6,085 bases of DNA from Rhodobacterales bacterium. Lineage in GTDB: Bacteria > Pseudomonadota > Alphaproteobacteria > Rhodobacterales > Rhodobacteraceae. Positions within the stretch are counted from its first letter, which is position 1, and each line of letters opens with the position of its first letter. Made by a program: the position numbers and the translations under genes. The stretch is taken from NCBI GenBank assembly GCA_009992615.1, contig JAACVA010000128.1, forward strand, positions 1 through 6,085, in the 5' to 3' direction. Of this stretch, positions 1 to 5,711 are shown piece after piece. Under the pieces are notes generated by a model that searched no databases, was not told the origin of the DNA, and worked only from the letters and a program-made list of their open reading frames with translations.

Positions 1-1571
1 TACAGGGTCAGTGTCGTCTTCTGTTTCTTGATGCGGTTGTACATCTGGGGGTTGGTGAACATCGGTTCATCCCCCTCGTTGTGGCCGAACCGGCGATAGC
101 AGAAAATGTCGATCACCACGTCCTTGTGGAACCTTTGACGGAATTCGATGGCCACCTTGGCGGCATGGACCACCGCCTCGGGGTCGTCGCCGTTGACGTG
201 AAAGATCGGCGCCTCGACCACCAGCGCGTTGTCGGTGGGATAGGGCGACGAACGGCTGAAGTGCGGTGCGGTGGTGAATCCGATCTGGTTGTTCACCACG
301 ATGTGGATCGTGCCGCCGGTGCGGTGCCCGCGCAGACCCGACAGGGCGAAACACTCGGCCACGACGCCCTGACCGGCGAATGCCGCGTCACCATGCAGCA
401 GCAGCGGCAACACCTGGGTGCGGTCGGTGTCGTTCAACTGGTCCTGCTTGGCGCGGGCCTTGCCCAGAACGACGGGGTTCACCGCCTCGAGGTGCGAGGG
501 GTTCGCAGTCAGCGACAGGTGCACCGAATTGCCATCGAACGCACGATCCGATGAAGCGCCGAGGTGATATTTTACATCGCCCGAGCCATCCACGTCTTCG
601 GGTTTGAAGCTGCCACCCTGAAATTCGTTGAAGATCGCGCGATAGGGTTTGCCCATCACATTGGCCAGAACCGACAGGCGCCCGCGGTGGGGCATCCCGA
701 TGATGATGTCTCTAACCCCGAGAGCCCCGCCGCGCTTGATGATCTGTTCCATTGCCGGGATCAGGGATTCACCCCCGTCGAGGCCAAACCGCTTCGTGCC
801 CATGTATTTGACATGCAGGAATTTCTCGAACCCTTCGGCCTCGACCAGCTTGTTCAGGATCGCCTTGCGGCCATTCTGGGTAAAGGCGATTTCCTTGCCA
901 TATCCTTCGATCCGCTCTTTCAGCCACGCGGCCTGTTCCGGGTCGGAAATATGCATGTACTGCAACGCGAAGGTGCCGCAATAGGTGCGCCGAACCAGAT
1001 CGAGGATCTGCCCCATGGTGGCGATTTCCAGGCCCAGCACATTGTCGATGAAGATCGGGCGATCCATGTCCTTGGCGGAAAATCCATAGGACGCCGGGTC
1101 AAGTTCGGGGTGGGCGGCCTGTTCCTTCAGACCCAGCGGATCGAGATCGGCGGCCAGATGACCGCGGATGCGATAGGCGCGGATGATCATCAGGGCGCGG
1201 ATGCTGTCCAGCACGGCGCGCTTGATCTGTTCGTCCGACAGGGTGACGCCTTGCGATTCGGCCTTGGCGGCAATCTTGGCGGCGGCGGCCTTGGGCTCGG
1301 CTGCGGGCACCGGCCACTGACCGTCCAGCGCGGCGGTCAGATCATCGGTGGGCTGGGGCGGCCAGTCGGGGCGCGCCCATGACGGGCCCGCCGCCTCGGC
1401 CCGGGCATCTGCGGGGGTATCGCCCAGAGATTTGAAGAAGGCGCGCCATGACTCGTCCACCGCCGAAGGGTCGGTGGCATAGCGGGCGTACAGTTGTTCC
1501 AGGTATTCAGCATTGTGCCCCTGCATGAAGCTTGAGGCGTGGAACACGTCATTTGCGGATTGGTCGGTCAT
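1..1571 (-). CDS. sucA: 2-oxoglutarate dehydrogenase E1 component (SucA), C-terminal part outside window
   Basis: Thiamine-diphosphate-dependent E1 of the cytoplasmic 2-oxoglutarate dehydrogenase complex; it decarboxylates 2-oxoglutarate and passes the succinyl group to the lipoyl domain of E2 (SucB). I translated 523 uninterrupted codons by hand; the frame stays open to the left edge, where the last partial codon is TA, probably Tyr by family pattern. Seen: the N-terminal OGDH segment with GHNAEYLEQLY (18-28) and WRAFF (42-46), an Ala/Lys-rich linker (about 90-105), YRIRGH (133-138), GMPHRGR with His295, HGDAAFAGQG (393-402) whose Gly394-Asp395 begins the ThDP/Mg motif completed by Asn427-Asn428, and FGHNEGDEP around His497. 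Family members are about 930-990 residues, so roughly half is present. The ATG at 1571 has GAGGTG five bases upstream, lying inside the end of the preceding DUF805 gene, whose stop overlaps this start as ATGA. sucB is the expected next gene off the window. The identification is secure. Confidence 0.97.
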   Translation of the reverse strand, partial: MTDQSANDVFHASSFMQGHNAEYLEQLYARYATDPSAVDESWRAFFKSLGDTPADARAEAAGPSWARPDWPPQPTDDLTAALDGQWPVPAAEPKAAAAKIAAKAESQGVTLSDEQIKRAVLDSIRALMIIRAYRIRGHLAADLDPLGLKEQAAHPELDPASYGFSAKDMDRPIFIDNVLGLEIATMGQILDLVRRTYCGTFALQYMHISDPEQAAWLKERIEGYGKEIAFTQNGRKAILNKLVEAEGFEKFLHVKYMGTKRFGLDGGESLIPAMEQIIKRGGALGVRDIIIGMPHRGRLSVLANVMGKPYRAIFNEFQGGSFKPEDVDGSGDVKYHLGASSDRAFDGNSVHLSLTANPSHLEAVNPVVLGKARAKQDQLNDTDRTQVLPLLLHGDAAFAGQGVVAECFALSGLRGHRTGGTIHIVVNNQIGFTTAPHFSRSSPYPTDNALVVEAPIFHVNGDDPEAVVHAAKVAIEFRQRFHKDVVIDIFCYRRFGHNEGDEPMFTNPQMYNRIKKQKTTLTL

Positions 1572-2086
1572 TGGTGCACCTCATGGGGGTTGGGGCCGAA
1601 GGAATTGGCGCCGCGCTGGCTGGGTCGGGCCAGCCACCACAGCACGAGAAGCGGCGAAATCGCCAGAATGATCATCGCTGGAACAAGAATGAACGCAGCC
1701 AGCCCCACGTCTGTGCCATCGTCCAACGCGCCGATGCCGCCAAAGAACGACAGTACACCGGCAAGCCCGACCATCACGATCAGCGGATACAACAGATACA
1801 AGCCGGAACGCCCGGTATCGTGCATCCGCCGCCAACCCGCGGAAAGAGCAGGCACAAGGGTGGCAAGGCTGAACAGCGTCGCAAGCGGGCCGTCGGTTTG
1901 CACCGAAACCGCACCGGGCGCGGTGTCGACGATGGTCGTACCGAACAACGCACCATCGACAAGCGCCAGAACGATCGACCCAAGCACGATGAACAATACG
2001 AACCACCAATATTCAGATCGGCTGGCCCGGCCCGAAAAGGTGACGTATTTTCGCAGGCATGTGCGGATGGCGTTGGCGAAGGTCAT
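1568..2086 (-). CDS. DUF805 family small membrane protein
   Basis: A 172-residue integral inner-membrane protein of the DUF805 family, whose function is unknown. Family hallmarks seen: SGRASRSEYWWF (18-29) just before the first membrane segment (about 26-48), the motif RRMHDTGRSG (86-95), and a C-terminal GANSFGPNP (159-167). Hydrophobic stretches at about 26-48, 68-84, 96-118 and 128-152 suggest three or four membrane segments with a basic cytoplasmic N-terminus. I chose the ATG at 2086 because families of this type begin with MTF..AIRTC-like sequence. An in-frame GTG at 2119 would add 11 residues but has no ribosome binding site. AAAAGGA lies upstream of the ATG with a long spacing of 14 bases. 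The stop overlaps the sucA start by four bases (ATGA), and sucD lies 81 bases upstream. It is therefore probably cotranscribed with the TCA genes; a metabolic role is possible but unproven. Confidence 0.9.
   Translation of the reverse strand: MTFANAIRTCLRKYVTFSGRASRSEYWWFVLFIVLGSIVLALVDGALFGTTIVDTAPGAVSVQTDGPLATLFSLATLVPALSAGWRRMHDTGRSGLYLLYPLIVMVGLAGVLSFFGGIGALDDGTDVGLAAFILVPAMIILAISPLLVLWWLARPSQRGANSFGPNPHEVHQ
1577..1582 (-). promoter_or_regulatory. Ribosome binding site of sucA inside the upstream gene
   Basis: On the minus strand GAGGTG lies five bases before the sucA ATG and within the last codons of the DUF805 reading frame. With the ATGA stop/start overlap this supports sucA translation being coupled to that of the upstream gene. 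It also fixes the sucA start. Confidence 0.75.
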
Positions 2087-2129
2087 TGGCGTGATGTGTA
2101 TCCTTTTGGCGATACGCACGTGGGGGGAT

Positions 2130-2153
2130 GCGGGAAGGTATCAACCCTCCCGC
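2130..2153 (-). other. Stem-loop between sucD and the DUF805 gene
   Basis: On the minus-strand transcript a 9-bp stem, GCGGGAGGG pairing with CCUUCCCGC (one G-U pair), encloses the 6-base loop UUGAUA. No U-tract follows; the next bases are C-rich. It is therefore not a typical intrinsic terminator. An mRNA processing or stability element, or a partial attenuator, between sucD and the next two genes is plausible but inferred. Confidence 0.55.
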
Positions 2154-2166
2154 CGGTGTCGAAAAA

Positions 2167-3051
2167 TCAGCCCTTGATCGCCTTCAGCACCGCTTCGCCC
2201 AGGCCGGCTGGGCTGTCGGCGACGACGATCCCGGCGGCTTTCATCGCCTCGATCTTGTCCTCGGCGCCGCCTTTGCCACCAGCCACGATCGCCCCGGCAT
2301 GGCCCATGCGACGGCCTGCGGGTGCGGTGCGCCCGGCGATGAAGCCTGCGGTGGGTTTCCAGCGCCCTGCGCGGCGTTCGTCGGCGAGGAATTGCGCGGC
2401 GTCTTCTTCGGCATTGCCGCCGATTTCACCGATCATGATGATGCTTTCGGTTTCCGGGTCGGCCAGGAACATTTCAAGGATGTCGATGTGTTCACTGCCC
2501 TTGATCGGATCACCACCGATGCCCACCGCAGTGGACTGGCCAAGGCCGCTGTCAGAAGTCTGCTTCACCGCCTCATAGGTCAGGGTGCCGCTGCGGGACA
2601 CGACGCCGACACTGCCGCGCGTGTGGATGTGGCCGGGCATGATGCCGATCTTGCAGGCACCCGGTGTGATGACGCCGGGGCAGTTCGGCCCGATCAGCCG
2701 CGATTTCGACCCATCCAGCGCGCGTTTCACCTTCATCATGTCCAGCACCGGAATGCCCTCGGTGATGCAGATGATCAATTCGATCTCGGCATCCAGTGCC
2801 TCAAGGATCGAATCGGCGGCAAAGGGGGGCGGCACATAGATGACCGTGGCATTGGCCCCGGTTTTCGCCACCGCTTCGTGGCACGAGTTGAAGACCGGCA
2901 GGTCAAGGTGCGTCATCCCGCCTTTGCCGGGGGTGACGCCGCCCACCATCTTGGTGCCATAGGCGATGGCCTGTTCACTGTGGAACGTGCCCTGGCTGCC
3001 GGTGAAACCCTGACAGATGACTTTGGTGTTTTCGTCTACGAGAATGGCCAT
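2167..3051 (-). CDS. sucD: Succinate-CoA ligase (ADP/GDP-forming) alpha subunit
   Basis: Alpha subunit of succinyl-CoA synthetase; with SucC it converts succinyl-CoA to succinate and CoA while phosphorylating a nucleoside diphosphate in the cytoplasm. The protein is 294 residues, normal for the family. Seen: the CoA-binding Rossmann start GFTGSQGTFH (15-24), YVPPPF (72-77), CITEGIP (95-101), IGPNCPG (120-126), and the C-terminal GHAGAI motif containing His251, which corresponds to the histidine that is transiently phosphorylated. The ATG at 3051 is chosen because AAGGAGG lies four bases upstream and family members begin MAILVDENTKVI. An in-frame ATG 13 codons earlier has no comparable site. 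sucC lies 82 bases upstream, with two hairpins in the gap. All catalytic features are intact. Confidence 0.98.
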   Translation of the reverse strand: MAILVDENTKVICQGFTGSQGTFHSEQAIAYGTKMVGGVTPGKGGMTHLDLPVFNSCHEAVAKTGANATVIYVPPPFAADSILEALDAEIELIICITEGIPVLDMMKVKRALDGSKSRLIGPNCPGVITPGACKIGIMPGHIHTRGSVGVVSRSGTLTYEAVKQTSDSGLGQSTAVGIGGDPIKGSEHIDILEMFLADPETESIIMIGEIGGNAEEDAAQFLADERRAGRWKPTAGFIAGRTAPAGRRMGHAGAIVAGGKGGAEDKIEAMKAAGIVVADSPAGLGEAVLKAIKG

Positions 3052-3055
3052 GGGG

Positions 3056-3062
3056 CCTCCTT
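3056..3062 (-). promoter_or_regulatory. Strong ribosome binding site of sucD
   Basis: AAGGAGG on the minus strand ends four bases before the ATG at 3051. It is a near-perfect Shine-Dalgarno sequence and decides between this ATG and the in-frame one at 3090. Confidence 0.85.
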
Positions 3063-3079
3063 GGAAAGCTTGTTGTGGT

Positions 3080-3095
3080 GTGGGGCCCACCCCAC
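3080..3095 (-). other. Second hairpin in the sucC-sucD gap
   Basis: A perfect 6-bp inverted repeat, GTGGGG and CCCCAC, encloses a 4-base loop (TGGG on the minus strand). It lies 14 bases beyond the larger hairpin at 3110-3127 and 17 bases before the sucD ribosome binding site. No T-run follows. It may act with its neighbour as an mRNA stability or processing element; this is inferred. Confidence 0.4.
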
Positions 3096-3109
3096 CGATC
3101 AGACAGCGC

Positions 3110-3127
3110 GGCGGGGCGCACCCCGCC
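3110..3127 (-). other. GC-only hairpin just after sucC
   Basis: A perfect 7-bp inverted repeat, GGCGGGG and CCCCGCC, with a 4-base loop (TGCG on the minus strand), begins six bases after the sucC stop codon. It lacks a downstream T-run, so readthrough into sucD is expected. Such intercistronic stems commonly protect upstream message ends or adjust subunit ratios; no direct evidence for either is available here. Confidence 0.55.
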
Positions 3128-3133
3128 CTGCGT

Positions 3134-4327
3134 TTACCCCTTGACCGCCTTCACGATTTTTTCCGCGCCATCGCGCAGGTCGTCGGCGGCGATCACGTCA
3201 AGGCCGGAATTGCGGATGATGTCCTTGCCCAGCTCGACGTTGGTGCCCTCAAGGCGCACCACCAGCGGCACCTTGAGGCCCACCTCTTTCACGGCGGCGA
3301 TCACGCCTTCGGCGATCACATCACAACGCATGATGCCGCCGAAAATGTTCACCAAGATGCCTTTGACCTGCGGGTCAGAGGTGATGATCTTGAACGCCTC
3401 GGTGACCTTTTCCTTGGTCGCGCCGCCGCCCACGTCAAGAAAGTTGGCGGGCTCCGCGCCATACAGCTTGATGATGTCCATGGTCGCCATGGCCAGACCC
3501 GCGCCGTTGACCATACAGCCGATTTCGCCGTCCAGCGCGATATAATTCAGATCGAATTTCGACGCGGCCAGTTCTTTCGGGTCTTCTTCGGTCTCGTCGC
3601 GCAGCGATGCGATGTCGGGGTGGCGGTACATGGCGTTGCCGTCAAAGCTGACCTTGGCATCCAGCACCTTCAGATCGCCCTTGTCGGTGACGATCAGCGG
3701 ATTGATCTCAAGCATTTCCATGTCTTTTTCGACAAAGGCTTTGTACAGCTGCCCCATCAACGTCACGCATTGTTTGATCTGCCCGCCGGTCAGGCCAAGG
3801 GAAAACGCAATGCGCCGCCCGTGGAACGGCTGATACCCGGTGGCGGGATCGACGGCGAAGGACAGGATTTTCTCGGGGGTGTTGTGCGCCACCTCTTCGA
3901 TGTCCATGCCACCCTCGGTGGAACAGACAAAGGAAATGCGGCTGGTCTGACGATCGACCAGCAGGGCGAGGTACAGCTCGGTTTCGATGCCCGACCCATC
4001 TTCGATATAGATGCGGTTCACCTGTTTGCCCGCCGGGCCGGTCTGATGCGTCACAAGGGTGCGGCCCAGCATCTTTTTGGCTTCTTCGGCGGCTTCGGCG
4101 ACGGATTTCGTCAAGCGTACGCCGCCTTTTTCGCCGGCGTCAGCCTCTTTGAACTTGCCTTTGCCGCGCCCGCCGGCGTGGATCTGTGCCTTGACCACCC
4201 ATAATGGGCCGTCCAACTCGCCCGCGGCTGTCTTTGCATCTTCTGCCCGCATGACAGGTCTGCCATCCGACACCGGCGCGCCGTAGCTGCGCAGCAGGGC
4301 CTTGGCCTGGTATTCGTGGATGTTCAT
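3134..4327 (-). CDS. sucC: Succinate-CoA ligase (ADP/GDP-forming) beta subunit
   Basis: Beta subunit of succinyl-CoA synthetase, carrying the ATP-grasp nucleotide-binding domain and the succinate site. It partners SucD, encoded next on the same strand. The 397-residue length is typical. Seen: MNIHEYQAK start, Lys46 and GGRGK (52-56) of the ATP-grasp glycine-rich loop, LEINPL (206-211) for metal-nucleotide binding, an acidic C-terminal CoA-ligase-type domain with LDVGGGA (297-303), and NIFGGIMRCD (327-336). The ATG at 4327 is preceded by AGGGGA about nine bases upstream. An in-frame ATG at 4369 would add 14 residues unlike the family and has no ribosome binding site. It appears to be the first gene of the cluster, downstream of the intergenic region with paired palindromes. 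Whether ATP or GTP is preferred cannot be read from the sequence. Confidence 0.98.
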   Translation of the reverse strand: MNIHEYQAKALLRSYGAPVSDGRPVMRAEDAKTAAGELDGPLWVVKAQIHAGGRGKGKFKEADAGEKGGVRLTKSVAEAAEEAKKMLGRTLVTHQTGPAGKQVNRIYIEDGSGIETELYLALLVDRQTSRISFVCSTEGGMDIEEVAHNTPEKILSFAVDPATGYQPFHGRRIAFSLGLTGGQIKQCVTLMGQLYKAFVEKDMEMLEINPLIVTDKGDLKVLDAKVSFDGNAMYRHPDIASLRDETEEDPKELAASKFDLNYIALDGEIGCMVNGAGLAMATMDIIKLYGAEPANFLDVGGGATKEKVTEAFKIITSDPQVKGILVNIFGGIMRCDVIAEGVIAAVKEVGLKVPLVVRLEGTNVELGKDIIRNSGLDVIAADDLRDGAEKIVKAVKG

Positions 4328-4421
4328 GGCGTGCTGTCCCCTGTCATTGTCTGTGGTTGGGTTGTGCATGCCATGTGTTGCGAAAGGGTTTAAGCCTTAT
4401 TTCTAGGAAAACGTGGGTTTT

Positions 4422-4459
4422 GCCGGAAATTCGAACATTTGTGATCACAGCCGGAAATT
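4422..4459 (+). repeat. Direct repeat GCCGGAAATT flanking the operator-like sites
   Basis: GCCGGAAATT occurs at 4422-4431 and again at 4450-4459, 28 bp apart start to start. Reading on the plus strand each copy precedes one TGTGATCACA palindrome, with an 8-base gap in one case and a 1-base gap in the other. The layout looks like a duplicated two-part regulatory module with a seven-base length difference. Confidence 0.6.
4440..4449. promoter_or_regulatory. Operator-like palindrome, sucC-proximal copy
   Basis: A perfect 10-bp palindrome TGTGATCACA. The identical sequence recurs at 4461-4470, giving a centre-to-centre spacing of 21 bp, two helical turns, so both would face the same side of the DNA. 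This suggests binding by a dimeric regulator at two cooperating sites; the regulator is unidentified. Confidence 0.65.
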
Positions 4460-4460
4460 G

Positions 4461-4470
4461 TGTGATCACA
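4461..4470. promoter_or_regulatory. Operator-like palindrome, sucC-distal copy
   Basis: The second perfect TGTGATCACA palindrome, identical to the copy at 4440-4449. The half-sites abut directly, unlike the CRP consensus, where TGTGA and TCACA are separated by six bases. A GntR-type or other small dimeric regulator is a possibility only. Confidence 0.65.
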
Positions 4471-4550
4471 AAAATGCTCTACACAGCCGCGATCCGAGTC
4501 GGTCAGCGCTGTGGCCTGCTGACAGGGCAACCGTGCCAGGCCGACAGGAT

Positions 4551-4579
4551 AAAAGCCAAAAGGGCGCCCGTGGGCGCCC
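4551..4579 (-). terminator. Intrinsic terminator of mdh
   Basis: On the minus strand a perfect 7-bp stem GGGCGCC / GGCGCCC with loop CACG (stem 4562-4579) is followed at once by TTTTGGCTTTT. It lies 28 bases after the mdh stop codon. It is the only structure in the window with both a strong stem and a T-run, and it implies that mdh and the suc genes are separate transcription units. Confidence 0.85.
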
Positions 4580-4607
4580 CTCGTCGGTAAAGTCTTGCCC
4601 CGACCGT

Positions 4608-5570
4608 TCAGCCGAGCGATGCGTCGATCGCCTTGCAGGCTGTGACAAGGCCCTTTACCGCGTCAACCGATTTGTCGAACATCGCCTGTTCGTCGCGCGT
4701 CATCTTGATGTCAATCACCCGCTCGATGCCACCGGCGCCGATCACCGTTGGAACACCGACATACATGCCCTTCAGCCCGAGCGCGCCGTCGACCCATGCG
4801 GCGCAAGGCAGAACGCGCTTCTGATCCTTCAGAAAGGCTTCGGCCATTTCGATGGCTGACGTGGCGGGGGCATAAAAGGCGCTGCCGGTCTTCAGCAGGC
4901 CGACGATTTCGGCGCCGCCATCACGGGTGCGCTGCACGATCGCATCCAGCTTGTCCTGCGTGGTCCAGCCCATGTTCACCAGATCAGGCAGGGGAATGCC
5001 GCCGACGGTGGAATAGCGCACCAGCGGCACCATCGTGTCGCCATGGCCGCCCAGTACGAACGCGGTAACGTCTTTCATCGAGACATTGAATTCCAGCGAC
5101 AGGAAATGCCGGAAGCGAGCCGAGTCGAGCACGCCGGCCATACCGCAGACCATGTGGTGCGGCATCCCGGAAAATTCGCGCAGCGCCCAGACCATGGCGT
5201 CCAGCGGGTTGGTGATACAGATCACAAAGGCACCGGGCGCATTCGCGGCAATGCCTTCGCCAACGGATTTCATGACCTTCAGGTTGATGCCCAGCAGGTC
5301 ATCGCGGCTCATTCCCGGCTTGCGCGGGACACCGGCGGTGACGATGCACACATCCGCCCCGGCGATGGCCGAATAATCGTTTGCGCCGGTGACCGCGGCA
5401 TCGAACTTTTCGGACGGGCCGGACGATGCAATGTCCAGCGCCTTGCCTTGGGGCGTGCCCTCGGCAATATCGAACAGGACGACATCGCCCAGTTCCTTGA
5501 GCGCGGCGAGATGGGCGAGCGTTCCGCCGATCTGCCCGGCGCCGATGAGGGCAATCTTGGGTCTGGCCAT
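4608..5570 (-). CDS. mdh: Malate dehydrogenase (LDH-like, NAD-dependent)
   Basis: Cytoplasmic malate dehydrogenase, interconverting malate and oxaloacetate with NAD. The protein is 320 residues, the usual length of the lactate-dehydrogenase-like bacterial type. Seen: nucleotide-binding GAGQIGG (10-16), Asp34 at the end of the second strand favouring NAD, the mobile-loop region GVPRKPGMSRDDL (80-92) with substrate-binding Arg83 and Arg89, ITNPLD (119-124), Asp149 and Arg152 of the catalytic site, and the catalytic HGDTMVP motif with His176. The ATG at 5570 has AAGGGA eight bases upstream. The frame stays open far upstream, but that extension has no family character and runs antisense to the neighbouring permease gene. 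A terminator follows. Loop residue Arg83 argues for malate rather than lactate specificity. Confidence 0.98.
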   Translation of the reverse strand: MARPKIALIGAGQIGGTLAHLAALKELGDVVLFDIAEGTPQGKALDIASSGPSEKFDAAVTGANDYSAIAGADVCIVTAGVPRKPGMSRDDLLGINLKVMKSVGEGIAANAPGAFVICITNPLDAMVWALREFSGMPHHMVCGMAGVLDSARFRHFLSLEFNVSMKDVTAFVLGGHGDTMVPLVRYSTVGGIPLPDLVNMGWTTQDKLDAIVQRTRDGGAEIVGLLKTGSAFYAPATSAIEMAEAFLKDQKRVLPCAAWVDGALGLKGMYVGVPTVIGAGGIERVIDIKMTRDEQAMFDKSVDAVKGLVTACKAIDASLG

Positions 5571-5711
5571 CTTGTTGATCCCTTGTGTGGTGGTCGGATG
5601 CCGCGTTGGGTAGCGATTTGGCGCCCCCCGCGCAAGGGTGGTGCGTTGTGGTGGTGACTGGCACAGGCCCGGCGTTGGCGCTAAGGCTGCATTGGATCGG
5701 GGATTTGCGCG
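5571..5711. promoter_or_regulatory. Divergent intergenic region between mdh and the permease gene
   Basis: These 141 bases must contain the start signals of both divergent genes. For mdh a weak pair TTGCGC, 17 bases, TACCCA can be drawn on the minus strand (about 5609-5637). No convincing pair was found for the plus-strand gene, nor any clear palindrome. The region is defined by gene layout more than by motifs. Confidence 0.35.
5579..5584 (-). promoter_or_regulatory. Ribosome binding site of mdh
   Basis: AAGGGA on the minus strand, eight bases before the ATG at 5570. It supports that start against the long upstream open extension of the same frame. Confidence 0.7.

Larger units (their letters stand above)
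4328..4607 (-). promoter_or_regulatory. mdh-sucC intergenic region, probable suc promoter region
   Basis: This 280-base gene-free stretch separates mdh from sucC. It holds, in the direction of transcription, the mdh terminator, a GC-rich stretch, two TGTGATCACA palindromes (4461-4470 and 4440-4449) and an AT-richer leader before sucC. Because the terminator should end mdh transcripts, a promoter for sucC is expected here. One weak candidate is CTGACC, a 17-base spacer, then TGTAGA (roughly 4478-4506, minus strand). It would place the palindromes just downstream of the start point, as in repression. The promoter call is low confidence; the operator-like repeats are clear. Confidence 0.5.

Noticed and set aside
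564..1382. A plus-strand open frame of 272 codons opposite sucA.
   Set aside because: It mirrors the sucA coding frame, which is continuous and fully recognisable; high GC content leaves opposite frames open by chance.
2087..2119. An earlier GTG start for the DUF805 protein at 2119.
   Set aside because: No ribosome binding site precedes it, and the added residues do not resemble the N-terminus usual for the family, which fits the ATG at 2086.
2128..3144. A long plus-strand open frame of 338 codons opposite sucD.
   Set aside because: It is antisense to sucD; its His/Asp/Gly-rich composition is what reverse reading of GC-rich codons gives, and it has no recognisable motif.
3017..4204. A plus-strand open frame of 395 codons opposite sucC.
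   Set aside because: It covers the complement of sucC, whose frame shows all catalytic motifs. The opposite frame has no family features or ribosome binding site.
4408..4421. A small inverted repeat AAAAC / GTTTT in the sucC leader as a possible terminator or riboswitch.
   Set aside because: A 5-bp AT-rich stem is too weak, and the surrounding leader shows no further pairing that I could find to suggest a structured regulatory RNA.
4440..4470. CRP- or FNR-type binding sites.
   Set aside because: The half-sites TGTGA and TCACA touch directly instead of being six bases apart, and the FNR pattern TTGAT-N4-ATCAA is absent. Pairing half-sites across the two palindromes does not give the right spacing either.
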